DNA of 64,000 nucleotides from NCBI RefSeq assembly GCF_003265705.1, contig NW_020312894.1, positions 6,914,223-6,978,222 of the forward strand. The letters are read 5' to 3'. The number at the start of each line of letters is the position of its first letter. The first letter of the stretch is position 1. The notes under the pieces were generated by a model that had not been told where the DNA came from, made no database searches, and saw only the letters and a list, made by a program, of their open reading frames with translations. Below, piece after piece: positions 11,531-25,129 of the stretch. This stretch comes from Callorhinus ursinus (taxonomy: Eukaryota > Chordata > Mammalia > Carnivora > Otariidae). The position numbers and the translations under genes were made by a program.

Positions 11531-12325
11531 CTATAGAACTCTGCCAGCTCTCAGGAAGAACTGGAACTTTCTTCTTCTTTTTAATCTGAAAAGTAAGGGC
11601 AAAATTAAGCCTTCCTAGTACTTAATATGCACATTGACGCAGGCATCCTTCCTTGGGCCATGCTCAGGTGGTGTATCAGGGAAGATTGACGTTTACAGCC
11701 AAAACAAATGATCCCCAAATGTAGTGACTGACGACTAGGGCCCCCAGGTGAAATTCAGGATGCTAGGTTACATTAGAATATCAGATAAACTGTGAACAAA
11801 TTCTTAAGGGTAAGAACGTGCCAAATATTTAGTGGAAGTGTATCCCAGGCAGAATTTGGGATAGCCTTGCACTAGTCCACGTGATCTTTACTCTGTGAGG
11901 CCGACTGATGAGACCACCCCAAGCATTGCCTGTTAGAGTGGTACAACCAAGACAGGTACTACCTGTAAACCAGTCCCCAGAGCTTCTGGTCAGGAGTGAC
12001 AAATATTGCTGCCACTCACCTTTTTTTTTTTTTTTGGCTAAAATGAGACACATGACCAAGTGTAACATTGGTACAGCAGGGAAGATGAATGCCCCCAACA
12101 AGGGGGCACTGGGTGTCTGGTGGCCATTCTGTAGTCTACGAGAGTATATGGTGGCTCAGACGGGCTAGTAGATGCCATCCATGTGGTTGAGTCTGGTGAC
12201 AAAACAAGGCCTTTAGGAGAATCTTTTCAGAATTCCGTGATGAGGGGTGACCTTGAAAATCTCATGTACCACACACAGTTCACAGATCATCGTGTGACAG
12301 AGCACTTAAAAGAATCGTCAAGCTT

Positions 12326-12500
12326 GGGCGCCTGGGTGGCTCAGATGGTTAAGGGTCTGCTTTCAGCTCAGGTCATGATCCTGGGGTCCTGGGATCGAGT
12401 CCTGCATCGGGCTCCCTGCTCCTTGGGGAGCCTGCTTCTCCTTCTGCCTTTCTCTCTCTCTCTGTCTCTCACGAATAAACAAATAAAGTCTTAAAAATAA
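12326..12500 (+). mobile_element. CanSINE with target-site duplication
   Basis: Head gggcgcctgggtggctcaga and tail aaacaaataaagtctt. The flanks repeat tcgtcaagctt / ttgtcaagctt, a duplication of about 14 bp. Confidence 0.95.
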
Positions 12501-12512
12501 ATTGTCAAGCTT

Positions 12513-15500
12513 AAAAATGAGTTACTGTAGTTTATAAAAAGTGTCCTACATTTCCTCATCTTTTTTGTGATGACAAGTAGCCATCATTAGGATGCTTTAG
12601 GAGAAAATTTCACAAAAATAAACAGACTTAATCTGTCCCTTTGAGAGAAAGGTGATGGTTTAAACAAGTGAGAAGTCTTTGGTTTTTTTTTTTAAAAAAA
12701 AAAACCTTATCTTATGGAGAGAGCATTTCTGAAAATAGATGTTTGCAAATCTTTCCAACATTATATGCTTTTGTTGCTAAAAATGACCTACACTGCTTAT
12801 TAAAAACTCATTTCTGCAGTCAACTTAAGAGCCCAAACTTCTCGCATCTTACAAATCTTCCAAATGGAGTTTGTTTTAAGTATATTGAGGAATTCTAAGG
12901 AGGCCAGGGGTGCAGATCTGGTTTACCTTAGGCAGTGTCTAACCAAAGGGAGAGAGCAGAGCCCACATCCTACAGACCACAAGCCCGCCATGCTCCTCAG
13001 CCACACTCTAACTAAGGCTTTGGAAAAACCTATCCACATCTTAATTGTTTTCCTCAGTACCACTCATTGGCCTACTCAGAATGCCCAGACTGATCTCTTT
13101 GTCAGCCACCAACTGATTTGTTTACCCCCAAAATGTGCCTGCAAGATTCACTCTTCCCAGCTGCCCACAGAGGCTTTCTTCTCTCTCATACAGCCTGTTT
13201 CTCATTTTGTTCTTTGACAACAGTCTGTTGACCTTTCTTCCTCAGGAACGAGTAAACAAATTGCGTGTAAAACAATTTACTATCTCTGAGTTATTCCTTG
13301 ACACCATGTAATTGGTGTGTAAGAAAGACTGACGGACTCAAAGAAGATAGAAATGTAACCAGACTTCAACTACAGCAATTGCCTCATTTGTGGATACAAT
13401 TGAAATGATAGTTTGACTTGGAAAGCTCTGAGACCATGTGATTCTTCCTAGTTAGTTTACTTATCTTTTGAGCTATTTTAAGTAATGACAGCCATTCCAA
13501 CCCAGTTTTAAAATAAACTGAACTTAGAGAGATACTTCAAATTGTTCTGCCACCAAGTTTTCAACCAAGAGCCACAAGAATAAACCTGTTTGACCACTTT
13601 ACTCTCTTCTAAAGAATATTAGTGGAACAAAACTACTAGTTTGCAGTCGATAAATTAAAATATATTAAATATCGATTGTTTTCTACTTTTGTGTTTTGAT
13701 GTTCATGTATTTCTGCCATGATGTAATTTACCAATAAGTAAATATACAGACATTGGGGCTACATGTTCAGAACATTTTAAAACTAATGATAGTGTGTGAT
13801 AAGGAAGTTTACAGACCACTGTTTTTAGAAAGACTATTTTAGACACACCATGGTATCAAAAACCACACACGCCAGCCACTCTTTGAGTCAAGAACAGTTA
13901 TCAAGTTAATGATCTGTATTTTCCTTTACACCTTAATTTGACAAGACTAGAAAAATTTTAAAAAGTATAAGACGATGAAAACTTTGAGGTGCAATTTACT
14001 AGTGTAATGGCAAGACCCTCTTGGTTAAAACTACATGATACCTAATTTAATTTAGGTGATAATTATTTAATTGCTGTTCTGGAGACTAATAACATTTAAA
14101 CAAATTATTTGAAACTCTTCAGAAGCCATTTGGATTGCACTTTCAGGAGTTCCTTTTCTGGATACTAGAAGAACTCAAATTCTTCTGTAAGTGTTCAGCA
14201 TTGACTTTCAGAATACAATGCAAGTGATTGTAGGGGCAGGTTGTCTCTGCTAGGTATTACTTTCACAGCAGACATGCTCTTAGTCTTTGTGAGTTTTAGT
14301 CTCCGAAGCTGATTATTACCATAAATGAATCCTAGGAACAGTTTCAAAGTCACTAACGTTCGCTCTTCAGACCACTCGTTGGTGGCTGGAGCCTGAGTGG
14401 TTATTCATGCAGTGCACGCACCTTCGGCGAAAAGTGAGAAGGAAGGAATTCTCAAATGAACTTTCAAATCAATCCCACAGTCAGGCGCTGCCTGTGGGTC
14501 CCCCCTCTGCCTTTCCAGTTAAGGGCTTGGCCTTTGCAGACCCTAATGAATCATTTGGCTATTACGCATTTACAAGGAGGCTTCCAGTGGAGGGAACAAA
14601 AGGAAGGTATCACTTAGTGCCAAGGCCTCAGATGTCAAAGTCGCTGACTGGACAGACCTTTTAACTAAACATTTCTATATTTGTCTTCTCGTGGGCATGG
14701 AAAAGGTATATTTTACTTTCTCAGTGTCATGCAGTCACAAGGCACCCAGGAATAGAATCCATTGCATGCAGACGTTGGGCTGAGTGGTAACCACTGGATG
14801 AACCATGGGTGTTATCCACATATGACAATTTTTTTTACATATTTATTTACATTCTTTCTCTCCAGGCAATGAAGCCAGAATCCACAGATGTCATTATCCT
14901 TCTGCATACTTTCGTTTACTACTCAGAAGGCAAGGATATTGCATTTTTTAAAGTGTCTGGACTTTTGTTCTTTCTTATCACAAATGACTTGAGCAGCTCT
15001 GGCCATTCACGTTTACCCTGAGTGAATGTGCCAGTCAAAGCCTTGCTTCCTGCAGAGCTTTGAGATTCTGGTACAAAAGGCATTTTATAAGCACAAAGTG
15101 GAAAAGCATCATTGATATTCATTCACTGATACTCATTCACTGCTGTGGCATTTCTCTCTGGAATCTTCCCCTTGTTTGTCAACATTGTGCAAAAAGACTG
15201 ACCTCATCTACGTTACAAGTACCATTCTTTTAATGGGCTGGAAGTAGGAAAGAGATAGCACAAGAGTGGGAGGAGAAACTTGAGCTCTCCTGTTGGAGGG
15301 ACTCAGCCTTGTTTATCCCCTAAAACTGGTTGGACATAATCAGCGTGGCTATCATGAATTGTTTAGGAAAGACCTGGGTATGAAAGCCCTATGACGCTGT
15401 GTGCATCTTGGCTGCAATGAATGTTTATGATCTGATTGTAGTGACTCAAGGGAGAAATCACAGCCATAGGGAGGATCCTCAGAGGGGTTGTGTAGAATAG

Positions 15501-16868
15501 AACCGGCCTTCTGGGCAGAGGGTGGTCTGCAATGGCCTCTACTGCTACAGGAAGGCTTCTAGCCTGGAGAAATTTCCACTGAGATGTCTCCTGGGACCTG
15601 TGGCAAATCCTTCCATGTAGGGGAGGCTACTTGGTGTCATTTAAGAAACATCAAGGACTTTATGTTCCAGAAGATCTCAGTGTGTGACTTATCACACACA
15701 TGGGTTAGGGTTTGCCAACCGGATTAGCTGAAGTAGAGCCCGGCTCTGAGGGGCTCCCATTCCTGTTTGGGAATGTCCTAGAACACGGGACATTACCCAA
15801 GAGGCAGAGCCTGGGATGGCATTACTTCGGTCAAAGGTCTGAGCGTGGGGACCATATACATGAGTGGGGGCACATGTGGATTCGGGAGGAGAGGAGCTTG
15901 GACGGCAGGAGTGTGGCCACAGGGAAGGATGGTACCCCGGGGGGGGCGGGGTGGGGTTGCTGCCTCCTAATCTTCTCATACCTGGGCCTGGGGCCTCCTC
16001 TGAGTCTGCAAATCAGCTGCGGCTGCTTCTCTTCCTTCGCTTTCTTCTTCAGATCTTTTCATCACACAATCTTCAAATATATACCTAAGTAGAGAGAATG
16101 GGAAAATGAACCTCCATGTACCTGTCACCATCACCCCCCTTGAACCATTATCAACACATATCCAGTGTGCCTCCTCCCCCAACCCTCCCCTTCCTCAAAT
16201 TATTATTGAAATTAGTTCATTCTTCATCGCTTTTAATTTAATCTTCCGTGTTGCCTTTTTCTGGCCATTTTCTTCTGTCAATCACTGTCTTAAGTCAGGC
16301 TGCTGAGTTGGCACTGAAAAGACACATTTCTCAAGAGAGCCCTGGGCAGTTCTGACAGAAATGTTGGGATTGACCAAACAATGTATGCTTCATTCATTTC
16401 AGACACTTACTGAGTCCTAGGCACAGCGCTGGGTTAAAGACAGTGGCAGAACAGGGCTCGTGATTTCAAGGGCTTATGATCTAGTTCTGGGAAGAGAACA
16501 AGGGCAGTAGCGAGGACTCAGCAGTAACAGGTGAATGTGAGTCTTGCTATGGTAAAGGAGAAGGCCCAGGTGTGGTAGAGCTTCCAAGGTGTGATAATTA
16601 CACGCGGCTGGGAGGGGTGGATGTGGAGGGTGATCAGGAAGGGCTGTGGGGCCTTGGGTGTTGGGGATTTGGAAGGTTGGGCAGTGTGGGAGGGTGAAGG
16701 AAAAACACTTGCCAAAATGTGGAGGTGGGAGCAGCCCAGGCAAAGGGGAAGGGACAAGAGCATCACCTGTTGACTGGTACACATGGTGTGAGGGCCTTGG
16801 TGGGAGATGGGGCCTAGGAAGGAGGGCAATTGGTTCTTTCTAGGTTAATAACTAGGCCATTCTTATTT
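12513..16868. other. Intergenic, no gene recognised
   Basis: Mixed AT-rich sequence. An old LINE-like segment lies at about 16060-16200 (tagagagaatgggaaaatga, acctccatgtacctgtcacc) and an L2/MIR-like piece at about 16380-16530. Open frames of 60-126 codons occur on both strands without recognisable domains. Confidence 0.5.
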
Positions 16869-16869
16869 C

Positions 16870-17067
16870 TTTTTTTAAAAGAACTTATTTGAGGAGAGAG
16901 AGAGAAAGAGAGAGAGAGAATGAGCGGGGGGGGGGCAGAGAGAGAGAAGCAGACTCCCCGATGAGCAGGGAGCCCAACTCGGGGGGTCTATCCCAGGACC
17001 CTGGGATCATGATAATGACCTGAGCTGAAGGCAGACGCTTAACCGACTGAGCCACCCAGGCGCCCCT
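16870..17067 (-). mobile_element. CanSINE
   Basis: Reverse orientation: A-rich tail first (as T-rich), a GA-rich segment with a G10 run, then cgactgagccacccaggcgc at the right end. Confidence 0.94.
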
Positions 17068-18023
17068 AGACAAAACTGGATTTCTAGAAGCATGGCTATG
17101 AAAAAGAAACTCCAGACCATAATAAGGAAACCAAAAGAAATCAAGGTGGGCTTAATGAAAGTTAGCAGAAATCACGAACACTCAGGGAGCTGCCTAAAAG
17201 AAAGTGGACTCTGGGTCCACTAGCCAGGCGACACATTTTCTAAACCTAGAAATGAGCTTGTTTGTGACTCCCCGTTACATACAATGTAAGATAAGCCACA
17301 GTCCTTTTCCACTGAGTTCTGAGAAGGTACAGTTTTTGCCTCTGAAATTAATACATGGGCAGAAAATTCCTACTGTTGCTTCCATGTGAAGGATAGCAAA
17401 GAAGATGGTGAGCTTTGGTGACATGTTCACGTTTTGTAAATGAAACAGAATAGTAACTTGATTTTTCAGAAGAATAAGATTTTCATCACAAATGTAAGCA
17501 CTGTTATGTTAGAAAATTCAAACAGTAGTAAAATGCAAAAAGGCAAGAAAGTGCATTGCCCTGTTACCCAAAGAACATAATTTTTAATATTTTAGTGTCA
17601 TACAATGATTTTAAAACGTGTTTTCAAACTGAATCACTTCAACTGTTTATCCCTGCCCCTCTTCCCCTGGCCCCATCATTGTGCTTTCTCAAGGAGTTTT
17701 GACATTAAATATTTATATCTCTGTTGACTTTAAGAGTCATTCTCCTTTGAACTCAGATTTCAGATGGGATACAGGAGATCATCTTGACATTAAATGAGAG
17801 GTAAAGTTTATTTTCAGATAGGCATGAAACCACTTCTGTGCCTATTTTTTGGGGAGAGGGTTGGTAGGGTCTGGGGAAAACTATAAATGGAGTTCTGCAT
17901 GGCATATAGCAAAATATCTCAAGTTATATATTAAGCCAACAAATTATTAAATAAAATACATTCTATCCTCCTTCCTTGACTATACACCTTTAACACAGCC
18001 ATCCTTGGCAACTATTAAAATAC

Positions 18024-18200
18024 TTTTTTTTTTTTTCAATTTTCGGGGGGAGGGAAAATGGGAGAGGGAGAGAGTGAATCTTAAGCAGGCTCCATGCCCG
18101 GCGGAGCCTGATGTGGAGCTCGATCTCACAACCCTGAGATCATGACCTGAGCCGAAATCAGGAGTTGGAGGCTTAATCGACTCAGTCACCCAGGCGCCCC
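18024..18200 (-). mobile_element. CanSINE with target-site duplication
   Basis: Reverse SINE ending cacccaggcgcccc, flanked by taaaatac on both sides. Confidence 0.93.
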
Positions 18201-20714
18201 TAAAATACATTTTATCCGCTCATCTTTCCGATAAACGCCCCTTGGCCACCCCTTGGGCATAGGGGTGGATACAGCAGGTCCTTTGGGAGACAGGCTTGGG
18301 AAGCAGCCTCCATGGGCCCCAGAGCAGGCCTGGACCCTTTAGAGCAGGCTCCCTGGAGCTCCAGGTGGGCCCACTTCCTCTGGGGAGTGGTGTAGCCAGA
18401 GGAGGGCCAGAGCAGGTGCCTCTCTGGCGCTGATCTGAGTGAGTCATTCCACATTTCCTCTGTGCAGGTGGTATGCTGGGCTCTTGGGACTCACAGGTGA
18501 GTAAAAACAGTCTAGTGGGGGCATGCAGAAACTTGCAGGTAAGTACCCCCAAAATGCAAACTTGCCACTGTGCATTGACCCAGCCAGGAAAGTCAGGGAA
18601 GAAGTAACTAGGCCAAAGTGGGGAGAGAAGAGCATTCCAGGCAGAGGGAAAAGCATAGGCAAAGTCCTAGTAGCAGTGGCGTGCATAGCCAGGGCGAGGC
18701 ATGGGAAGACGGTGGTGAGGGGGCAGAAGCCCGGGGAGCTTGAGGTGGCAGGTGGGGCTGGAGAGGCAGGTGTGTCTTGACCAGGAAAGACCTCCGTGGC
18801 CTCGTTAGGAATTTTCTGTGTATCCTCAGTGAAAGGCTTTGAGCTCAGCTGACAGAAATTAAACCACCACGCTTTCCAGCGCAGGTGAGAACCTTAAGAA
18901 TGAAATCCCACCAGCGGTGAACTAAACTGAGAAAAAAACACCTTCCGGCAACCTTGCACATGACATTTGTCACTGTAAACAGGCTTGTCATGCACAAATC
19001 ACCTGCAACAACAAAGAGGATTATGGGTGAGTTGGTTGCCATCGCACGAGATCTTTTTGTGCTTAGGAGTTTAAATCAGGTGGTTACTTGCACACCATTT
19101 TCTGGGGTGTATTTGTAAATATATCTTGCCGTTATATTTTATGCTTCAGTTAATTGAGGTGACATCTAATTTAGTTGACATCTAAAAATAAAATCAATTT
19201 TCAGACAAAATACCCATAAAATAAGTGAAATGCTATAATAGGTTTCAAGAAATTAAAATGTAATATATTTAGGCTTCTAAAGGAATTTCATGTAGAACAG
19301 TGGATACTGTAGATGTATTTTTTTTCTGAATCTCTGTCAATTACACGATAATGAATGTTGCTACTATATATTCAGAAATTTATTGCTGAATCTCTGTCAA
19401 TTACACGATAATGAATGTTGCTACTATATATTCAGAAATTTATTTATAGTCATGAAGAATGAAGTTTTTGTTGGGGTTTCCTTTACAATGTCAAAGAGCT
19501 TAAATATGAGTACTTTGTGTGTTGATGTTCAGCTGTAATTAAGCCATGGCAATGATTATTACTTTGGGTATAAACACTATCAAATTTTCTTTGGGCAAGT
19601 TCTTTTTTAATTAATGTTGAGTTATGTTCTGTTTATTCCGTTTGCTTATGTTTCCTGTCATTTTCCAGTTGTCTGCTTGAATCTTCTTTTTTAATAGTGA
19701 GTTAGCAACTGATAATGTGTATTGATTTCAGTTTTGCTTCTAATTTACATTTTTATCTCTTTGGTTGATATATTTGGCTTAATCATTTTATTTTTATAAG
19801 CAGTTGTACAATTTGTTAACTTAGCTAGATGATTAAATTTGGCTTCTAAAGAGAGTTTGTTTTAGAAAATGGTCCCTGAAATCATTTAGCATTTGGCATT
19901 TCCAACATATCAAAGGGATTGGTCTCTCAAAGATAACGAAAAACATTAACTCTAAATTCTTAAAAGTGGATTTCCTAATTTTGAAACCTTGGACTATATA
20001 GAGCCATATATTCCAGTAGGTGGTGCAAAATGACTCCATTTCAAATGGAAATGTAATTTAAAATTGCGATGTAACTATTTTCACTATAAAAATAATATTT
20101 CAGCATGTTTTCTCACTGCAAAATTATTTTCCTCTATCTCTAAAGGAAGCTCGATTTACTCTCTCCGTGCTCGTTTTTCTTATATTTTATTCCCCAGGTA
20201 CCATTACAAGGATCATCGTCACAGGAGAGATGAGAGGGGAAATGGCGGGGGGGGGGGAAATACAAAAACTGGGGAGACCTGCTAAAAATTGGAATACAAA
20301 GGAAAGTCATTGGCTTCTGTGCTCAGTTCTACTAGAAGAGGAACATAACATCTGCATCAGCAACATTCCTAGTTTTTATGTCCACGGGATGAGCTGGACA
20401 CCATGTTTTGCCTTTTATAGAAATTAAGGATATTTTATTCCTAGGAATCTAATATTCACATACTAGCACATAAAATATGTAGACAAGGAAATTCAGTGCA
20501 GCATCTTTTGAAAATTAGTTAGCCCTTTGATCATTGTGTTGCCTGTGTCCGAGGGGCAGTGCAGTAGGCTGATCGAGAGCAGGACTCGGGAAGCACTTGC
20601 CTCTTGGTGATAGGAGGATTAAAGAACATATACACAAAGTATCTAAAGCACTCTGGGCACACAGTAAGTAGCACTGTGTGAATGTTCGTGTAATCCTTTT
20701 AAAAGTAAAACGGC
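18201..20714. other. Intergenic, no gene recognised
   Basis: GC-rich until about 18850 with overlapping open frames on both strands that show no domain, then AT-rich. It contains the exact 60-bp tandem duplication (19326-19444). A MIR-like remnant lies at about 20540-20700. Confidence 0.5.
19326..19444. repeat. Exact 60-bp tandem duplication
   Basis: Two adjacent copies (19326-19385 and 19386-19444), identical apart from the last bases, containing tctctgtcaattacacgata. Each copy begins ctgaat and holds attcag near its end, so it could fold on itself. It is not part of a recognised repeat family. Confidence 0.95.
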
Positions 20715-20912
20715 ACGGCCGCCTGGGTGGCTCAGTTGGTTAAGCGACTGCCTTCGGCTCAGGTCATAATCCTGCAGTCCCAGGATTGAGTCCCGCATCG
20801 GGCTCCCTGCTCGGCAGGGAGTCTGCTTCTCCCCCTGACCCTCTTTCCTCTCGTGCTATCTCTCATTCTCTCTCTCTCAAATAAGTAAATAAAATCTTAA
20901 AAAAAAATAAAA
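20715..20912 (+). mobile_element. CanSINE with target-site duplication
   Basis: Full-length plus-oriented copy. The target duplication is taaaagtaaaacggc before and taaaagtaaaatggc after. Confidence 0.95.
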
Positions 20913-21039
20913 TAAAAGTAAAATGGCGCAACAAAGACTTTAATGACCAAGCAGCTGTCTCTTGCCACATCCCTCCCCTCCCCATAGCATCACCTCCTCC
21001 TGGCAAGCACTCACCACTCAGCTGTTTCTTCTGCACGTT

Positions 21040-21560
21040 ACCACCATAACTTCGAATATTATTCTTATACTGCTATTTCTCTCCAACCTTTTTTTTAGTG
21101 GTGTTAAGCACACCTGCAAGGTTGTGCAACCATCACCACCGTCCGTTTCCAGAAGTTTTTTACCTTCCCAAAAGGCGATTCTATACCCATTAAACAGTAA
21201 CTCTCCACTCCCTTCTCCTCTCCCAGCCCCTGGTAACCTTGACCCTATTTTCCACGTCTATGAATTTGTCTACTCTAGTATCTCCTATAAGTGGGATCAC
21301 AATATCTATCGTTTTGTGACTGGCTTATGTCACTTAGCATTATGTCTTTAAGGTTCTCCCAGGTAGCAGGTGTCAGAATGTCTTTCCATTTTAAAGGCTG
21401 AATAATATTCCACTGCACGGGTATGACACATGTTGCTTATTCGTTCATCTGTCTGTGGACATTTGCGTTGTTTCCTCCTTTTGGCTAAGGGGAGTCATGT
21501 TGCGATGAATTTGTACTACGGTACAAATATCAGTCTGTGCCTCGGCGTGCAGTTGTTTTG
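21040..21560 (-). mobile_element. Ancient L1 (L1M-type) 3' end, antisense
   Basis: Diverged but clear: text like cagcccctggtaaccttgac, ctccctataagtgggatcac-type and gtgactggcttatgtcactt, then aggctgaataatattccact. This is the familiar antisense 3'UTR of old mammalian L1s. The open frame at 20962-21351 is from it. Confidence 0.75.
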
Positions 21561-21730
21561 GGCAGCTGTTCCTTGATGTATCCATTTTTTACACTATCTT
21601 TTGATTTCCAGACATGGTAAATCAGACAGGTGAGGACATCACTAAAGCAAACTCTCTACCTTTCCATACACACACTCCCCATCACCACTCCCACATAGGT
21701 TCTTGTTTTTGTTTTGTTTTGTTTCGTTTT

Positions 21731-21869
21731 GTTTCAATTTTGTTTTAAGCAGGCTCCATGCCCAGCGCGGAGCCCAACACGGGGCTTGAACTTGCGTCCG
21801 AGATCAAGACCTGAGTTGAGATCAAGAGTCGGACGGACGCTTAACTGACTGAGCCACCCAGGTGCCCCC
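21731..21869 (-). mobile_element. CanSINE with TTTTG-type tail
   Basis: Reverse SINE ending gactgagccacccaggtgcc. The tail side is a (TTTTG)n-like run from about 21700. Confidence 0.9.
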
Positions 21870-22499
21870 ACCCAGCTTTGAATAATTAAAAAAACAAAAC
21901 GAAACAATGTTTCCTTTATTATAACGTTACAAATATTGTTAACTACCGAGGCAGCCATGTTCTAGTCCCTCATCTCTTTTCTGGAATACTTGTCATTTTT
22001 TTTCTGGAATTAACAACGGCATTGATTTTATCTTTGCCAGTTTGCTATGTGTTATCCTTACATTCCCTTAATACGCTGATCCATGTTCACCAATAACAAG
22101 TCCCGTTTGGGCAGGCCAGGGAGAGTTTTGTTTTGTTTTGTTTTGTCTTTTCTGTTTTTCCTCTTTTTCCAGAACGCGGTACCCTCCTGCTGCAGCCTGG
22201 ACTGGATGTCTTCTTGTACCACTGTGTCCTGTGGCTTCCCTTTCCCACCATCCTGAGCCTCCTTTTCTTTCCAGGGCTCTTTCCTGCATCCCATCTTCGT
22301 TGTTTGAAGCACGTCTTTCGTTAGCTTCCTGAGAAAAGGTACATGGGAGATAAAAATGTCGACTCCTCTCCTATGTTAAAAATATTTTCTCCTGCCCTCA
22401 CTATTTTGGTAGATCGTTTGGCTGGGAATAGGAATCTGGATTGAAAATCACTTTTACTCAATATCCGATAAAGTGTCTTTTGTTATTGGTTTTCTCTTT

Positions 22500-23010
22500 A
22501 AGTGTTGCTGTTGAGGGATCTTATTCTACTAGGATTCTTTTTGTTGCTGTTCTATTTTGAAAGTTTTCAAACCTACTATAAAAACTGAAGAATGGAACTG
22601 TGAATACTTGAATACTCCACACCTAGTCTCACTATGGTTAACATTTTGCCACACTGGCTCTGTCTGATTTCTTCTCTGCGCCCCTCACCCTGTCCGCCTA
22701 TTTGTCTATGTGTATGTGTATGTATCTATCCATCTATCTGTGTGTACATTCACACACATATATATCTGTATGCGTATAATTCCTTTCTTGGCTCTTTAAA
22801 AGGCCCAGCTTTTCTCAATGCCTCAGCATCCCCTTAGAGAGATGAGGATATTTGCCTCTATTTTTACACAATACAATTATCACAGCAAGATATTTAACAC
22901 TGATACAATAAAGCCCAGTATAGAGTCCATATTTGAATTTCCCCAACATTCTCAACTTATCCTTTATAGCTGCCTTTTTTCTTTCTCTGGTCCAGGACAG
23001 AATCAAGGCT
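22500..23010 (-). repeat. Old LINE-like remnant
   Basis: Text such as tatggttaacattttgccac and tatttgaatttccccaacat resembles 3' parts of old L1 elements. The family is not certain. Confidence 0.45.
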
Positions 23011-23039
23011 CCCACATCGCATTTATTCATGGTAGTGGA

Positions 23040-24230
23040 CACAGTCTGTCCCTGCCTGTGTCCTGAGACCAGTCAGCGTGCCCTGGTCGACTTGCAACTG
23101 CGAAAAGTTGCATCTCTGTGCCTGAGGATTTTTCCGTGAAGCTGCAGATTATTAGATGCTCACTGAACTGCCCATTTTTAGCCATGTGCTCCCCTTACCT
23201 CCATGCCTCATCTCCTCCCCTGTGGAGACCCTCAGGTTCATTTTTGTCCAGAGGAGAATCCCCTGCTTTTCTGCTGGTGGTGGTGTCAGAGTAGAGATGG
23301 GGAAAGTCATCGCTAGACTACCTGGGGTGGGAAAGGGGCGAGGGTTTAGCCCTCTGGCTACAGATGTGCGACCAGCATTTTCAGCCCCTGACTTGCCGTG
23401 CCGCCATCTTGCACAGTAACTGTTTCCAGGTCTCAGGGGCCCGCGCTCTCCGTGTCACCTGGCTGACTTTCTATCAGCACCTGGGTCATAGCTGCTGCTC
23501 TTTGCCGCAGCAGCTACTATTTTCTTCACCTGTTTTTTTGTTTTGTTTTGTATTTTTTTGTTTACACTCCAAAAATTTGCTGAGCTCTTTCTTTTGTTAT
23601 TGTCTCCTCTTTATGTCTCTTTGTTCTTGTTCTTCTGGGTCTACACCTTTGGAAAAATTCCTTCATCGGAGGGTTTCCAGAAGAAGAGGAAATAGAGGCA
23701 TATGGTAAATTTGCCATGTTGGTTGAAAAATTTCCTCTGTAGCATTTTTAATAGAAAAAAAAAAACCATCATTCATTCAAGACTCTTGGGCACCTGTCAT
23801 GTAAGAGGAGCTAGGGATGTAGTGGTGGGAGCAAAACCAGGGATAATTCCTGGGTTTATGGAGCAAATAGCCTAGAGCGGAGGCATGAACACGTGATATA
23901 TTACAAACTGTGATAGGTGCTTTGAAGGAAAGTTCGGGTTTCTACAGTTAACTGGGGGGACTAACTTGATCTAGAGGAAGTATGTTAAAGATCTGGAGGA
24001 TGAACAGGAGTTGGGTAGACAAAGGGGCCAGGTGGGTGTGGGGCAGAGCAGCGTACCAAGGCCATGTGAGTGTGGTTTGTGGAGGGATGCAGAAAAGGAG
24101 GTGGAAGATGGTGAGATGCAGCCAGACACAAAAGCAGGGGCCAGAGTGGTCAGGAGTTTATGGGCTGTTTATGCTGCGTGATGGTGGCCAATGAAAGGAT
24201 ATTAGCAGTTGACATGGTCTGAGTCACATT
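23040..24230. other. Intergenic, no gene recognised
   Basis: Holds T-rich stretches near 23530, and an L2/MER-like segment around 23765-24230 (attcattcaagactcttggg). Open frames up to 114 codons have no recognisable domains. Confidence 0.45.
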
Positions 24231-24278
24231 TTCAAAGCATGGGGTGCAGAATGGCTTGGGTGGAGGCCCAGAAGGATG

Positions 24279-24316
24279 CAGGGATTCCCGCAACGATTCC
24301 ATTGCGGGAATCCCTG
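24279..24316. repeat. Perfect hairpin (15-bp stem, 8-nt loop)
   Basis: Arm cagggattcccgcaa (24279-24293) is the exact reverse complement of ttgcgggaatccctg (24302-24316). The loop is cgattcca. It lies in an old-repeat-like context. Confidence 0.97.
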
Positions 24317-24470
24317 GTCGCTTATACCGGGATGTGGGAAGCTGAGTTGGAGAGAAGTGGATGGATTTGAGAGATATGCCAGGTCTTGGGGGTGGCTTGG
24401 ATTTGGGGAGTGGAGGAGAGAAAGGTATGCGGATGACACCTAAGTCTTTGGTGTGTGGAACTGGATGGAT

Positions 24471-24503
24471 AGTTTCCTGCCCCACTCACAGGGGCAGGAA
24501 ACT
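24471..24503. repeat. Perfect hairpin (13-bp stem, 7-nt loop)
   Basis: Arm agtttcctgcccc (24471-24483) pairs exactly with ggggcaggaaact (24491-24503) around the loop actcaca. It is the second perfect hairpin within 225 bp. Confidence 0.97.
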
Positions 24504-25129
24504 CTGAAAAATACCTAGATTTAAGAGCTATCGGAAACAACTGAATTGTCCTTCAACAAACAATGATGAAATAGACTGTTACAGTGGCAAACTCACAGCA
24601 GCCATGGCTTTGACTAACAGACAGCCAGAAGGCTGAACAGACTGAGGAGGAAGAATTTGGGTCATGATTCTGGAAAAGAGGGTCTGGGTCAAGATCATGG
24701 AACCAGTGATTGACAAAAGGTCCTTCTTCCCAAGTCCGAATCCCAGTTTTGAGAGGACAGGATCGGAGAAGGGGCTCAGGAGGAGGAAAAGTCAAGAATG
24801 TTGGATGAGCTGCTCCTTTTATAGTTTGATATATCCATTTCTAAGGGAAGTCAATCATCTCTGGAGGACCCCATCATCCCAGATGACCACAAGGGAGAGA
24901 CAAATTGGCCTCCAACACCGGATGGAGATCCATATGTGTTGTACCTGACACCCCCTCTCTGAGATGGGAGGCAGGCCAAGCAGAGCCAAGTGGCCTCTAA
25001 ATAGAAAGGTGTGGTGGACTTCAGTGAGATCTAGTGAGGGGCTGTGCTCTGAGTGGGCATTTAGCTGCCTCTCTGATGAACTCTCCCAGGCCCCCAGCCC
25101 CTGCCCCAACTTCATCCCCTTCTGCTACC

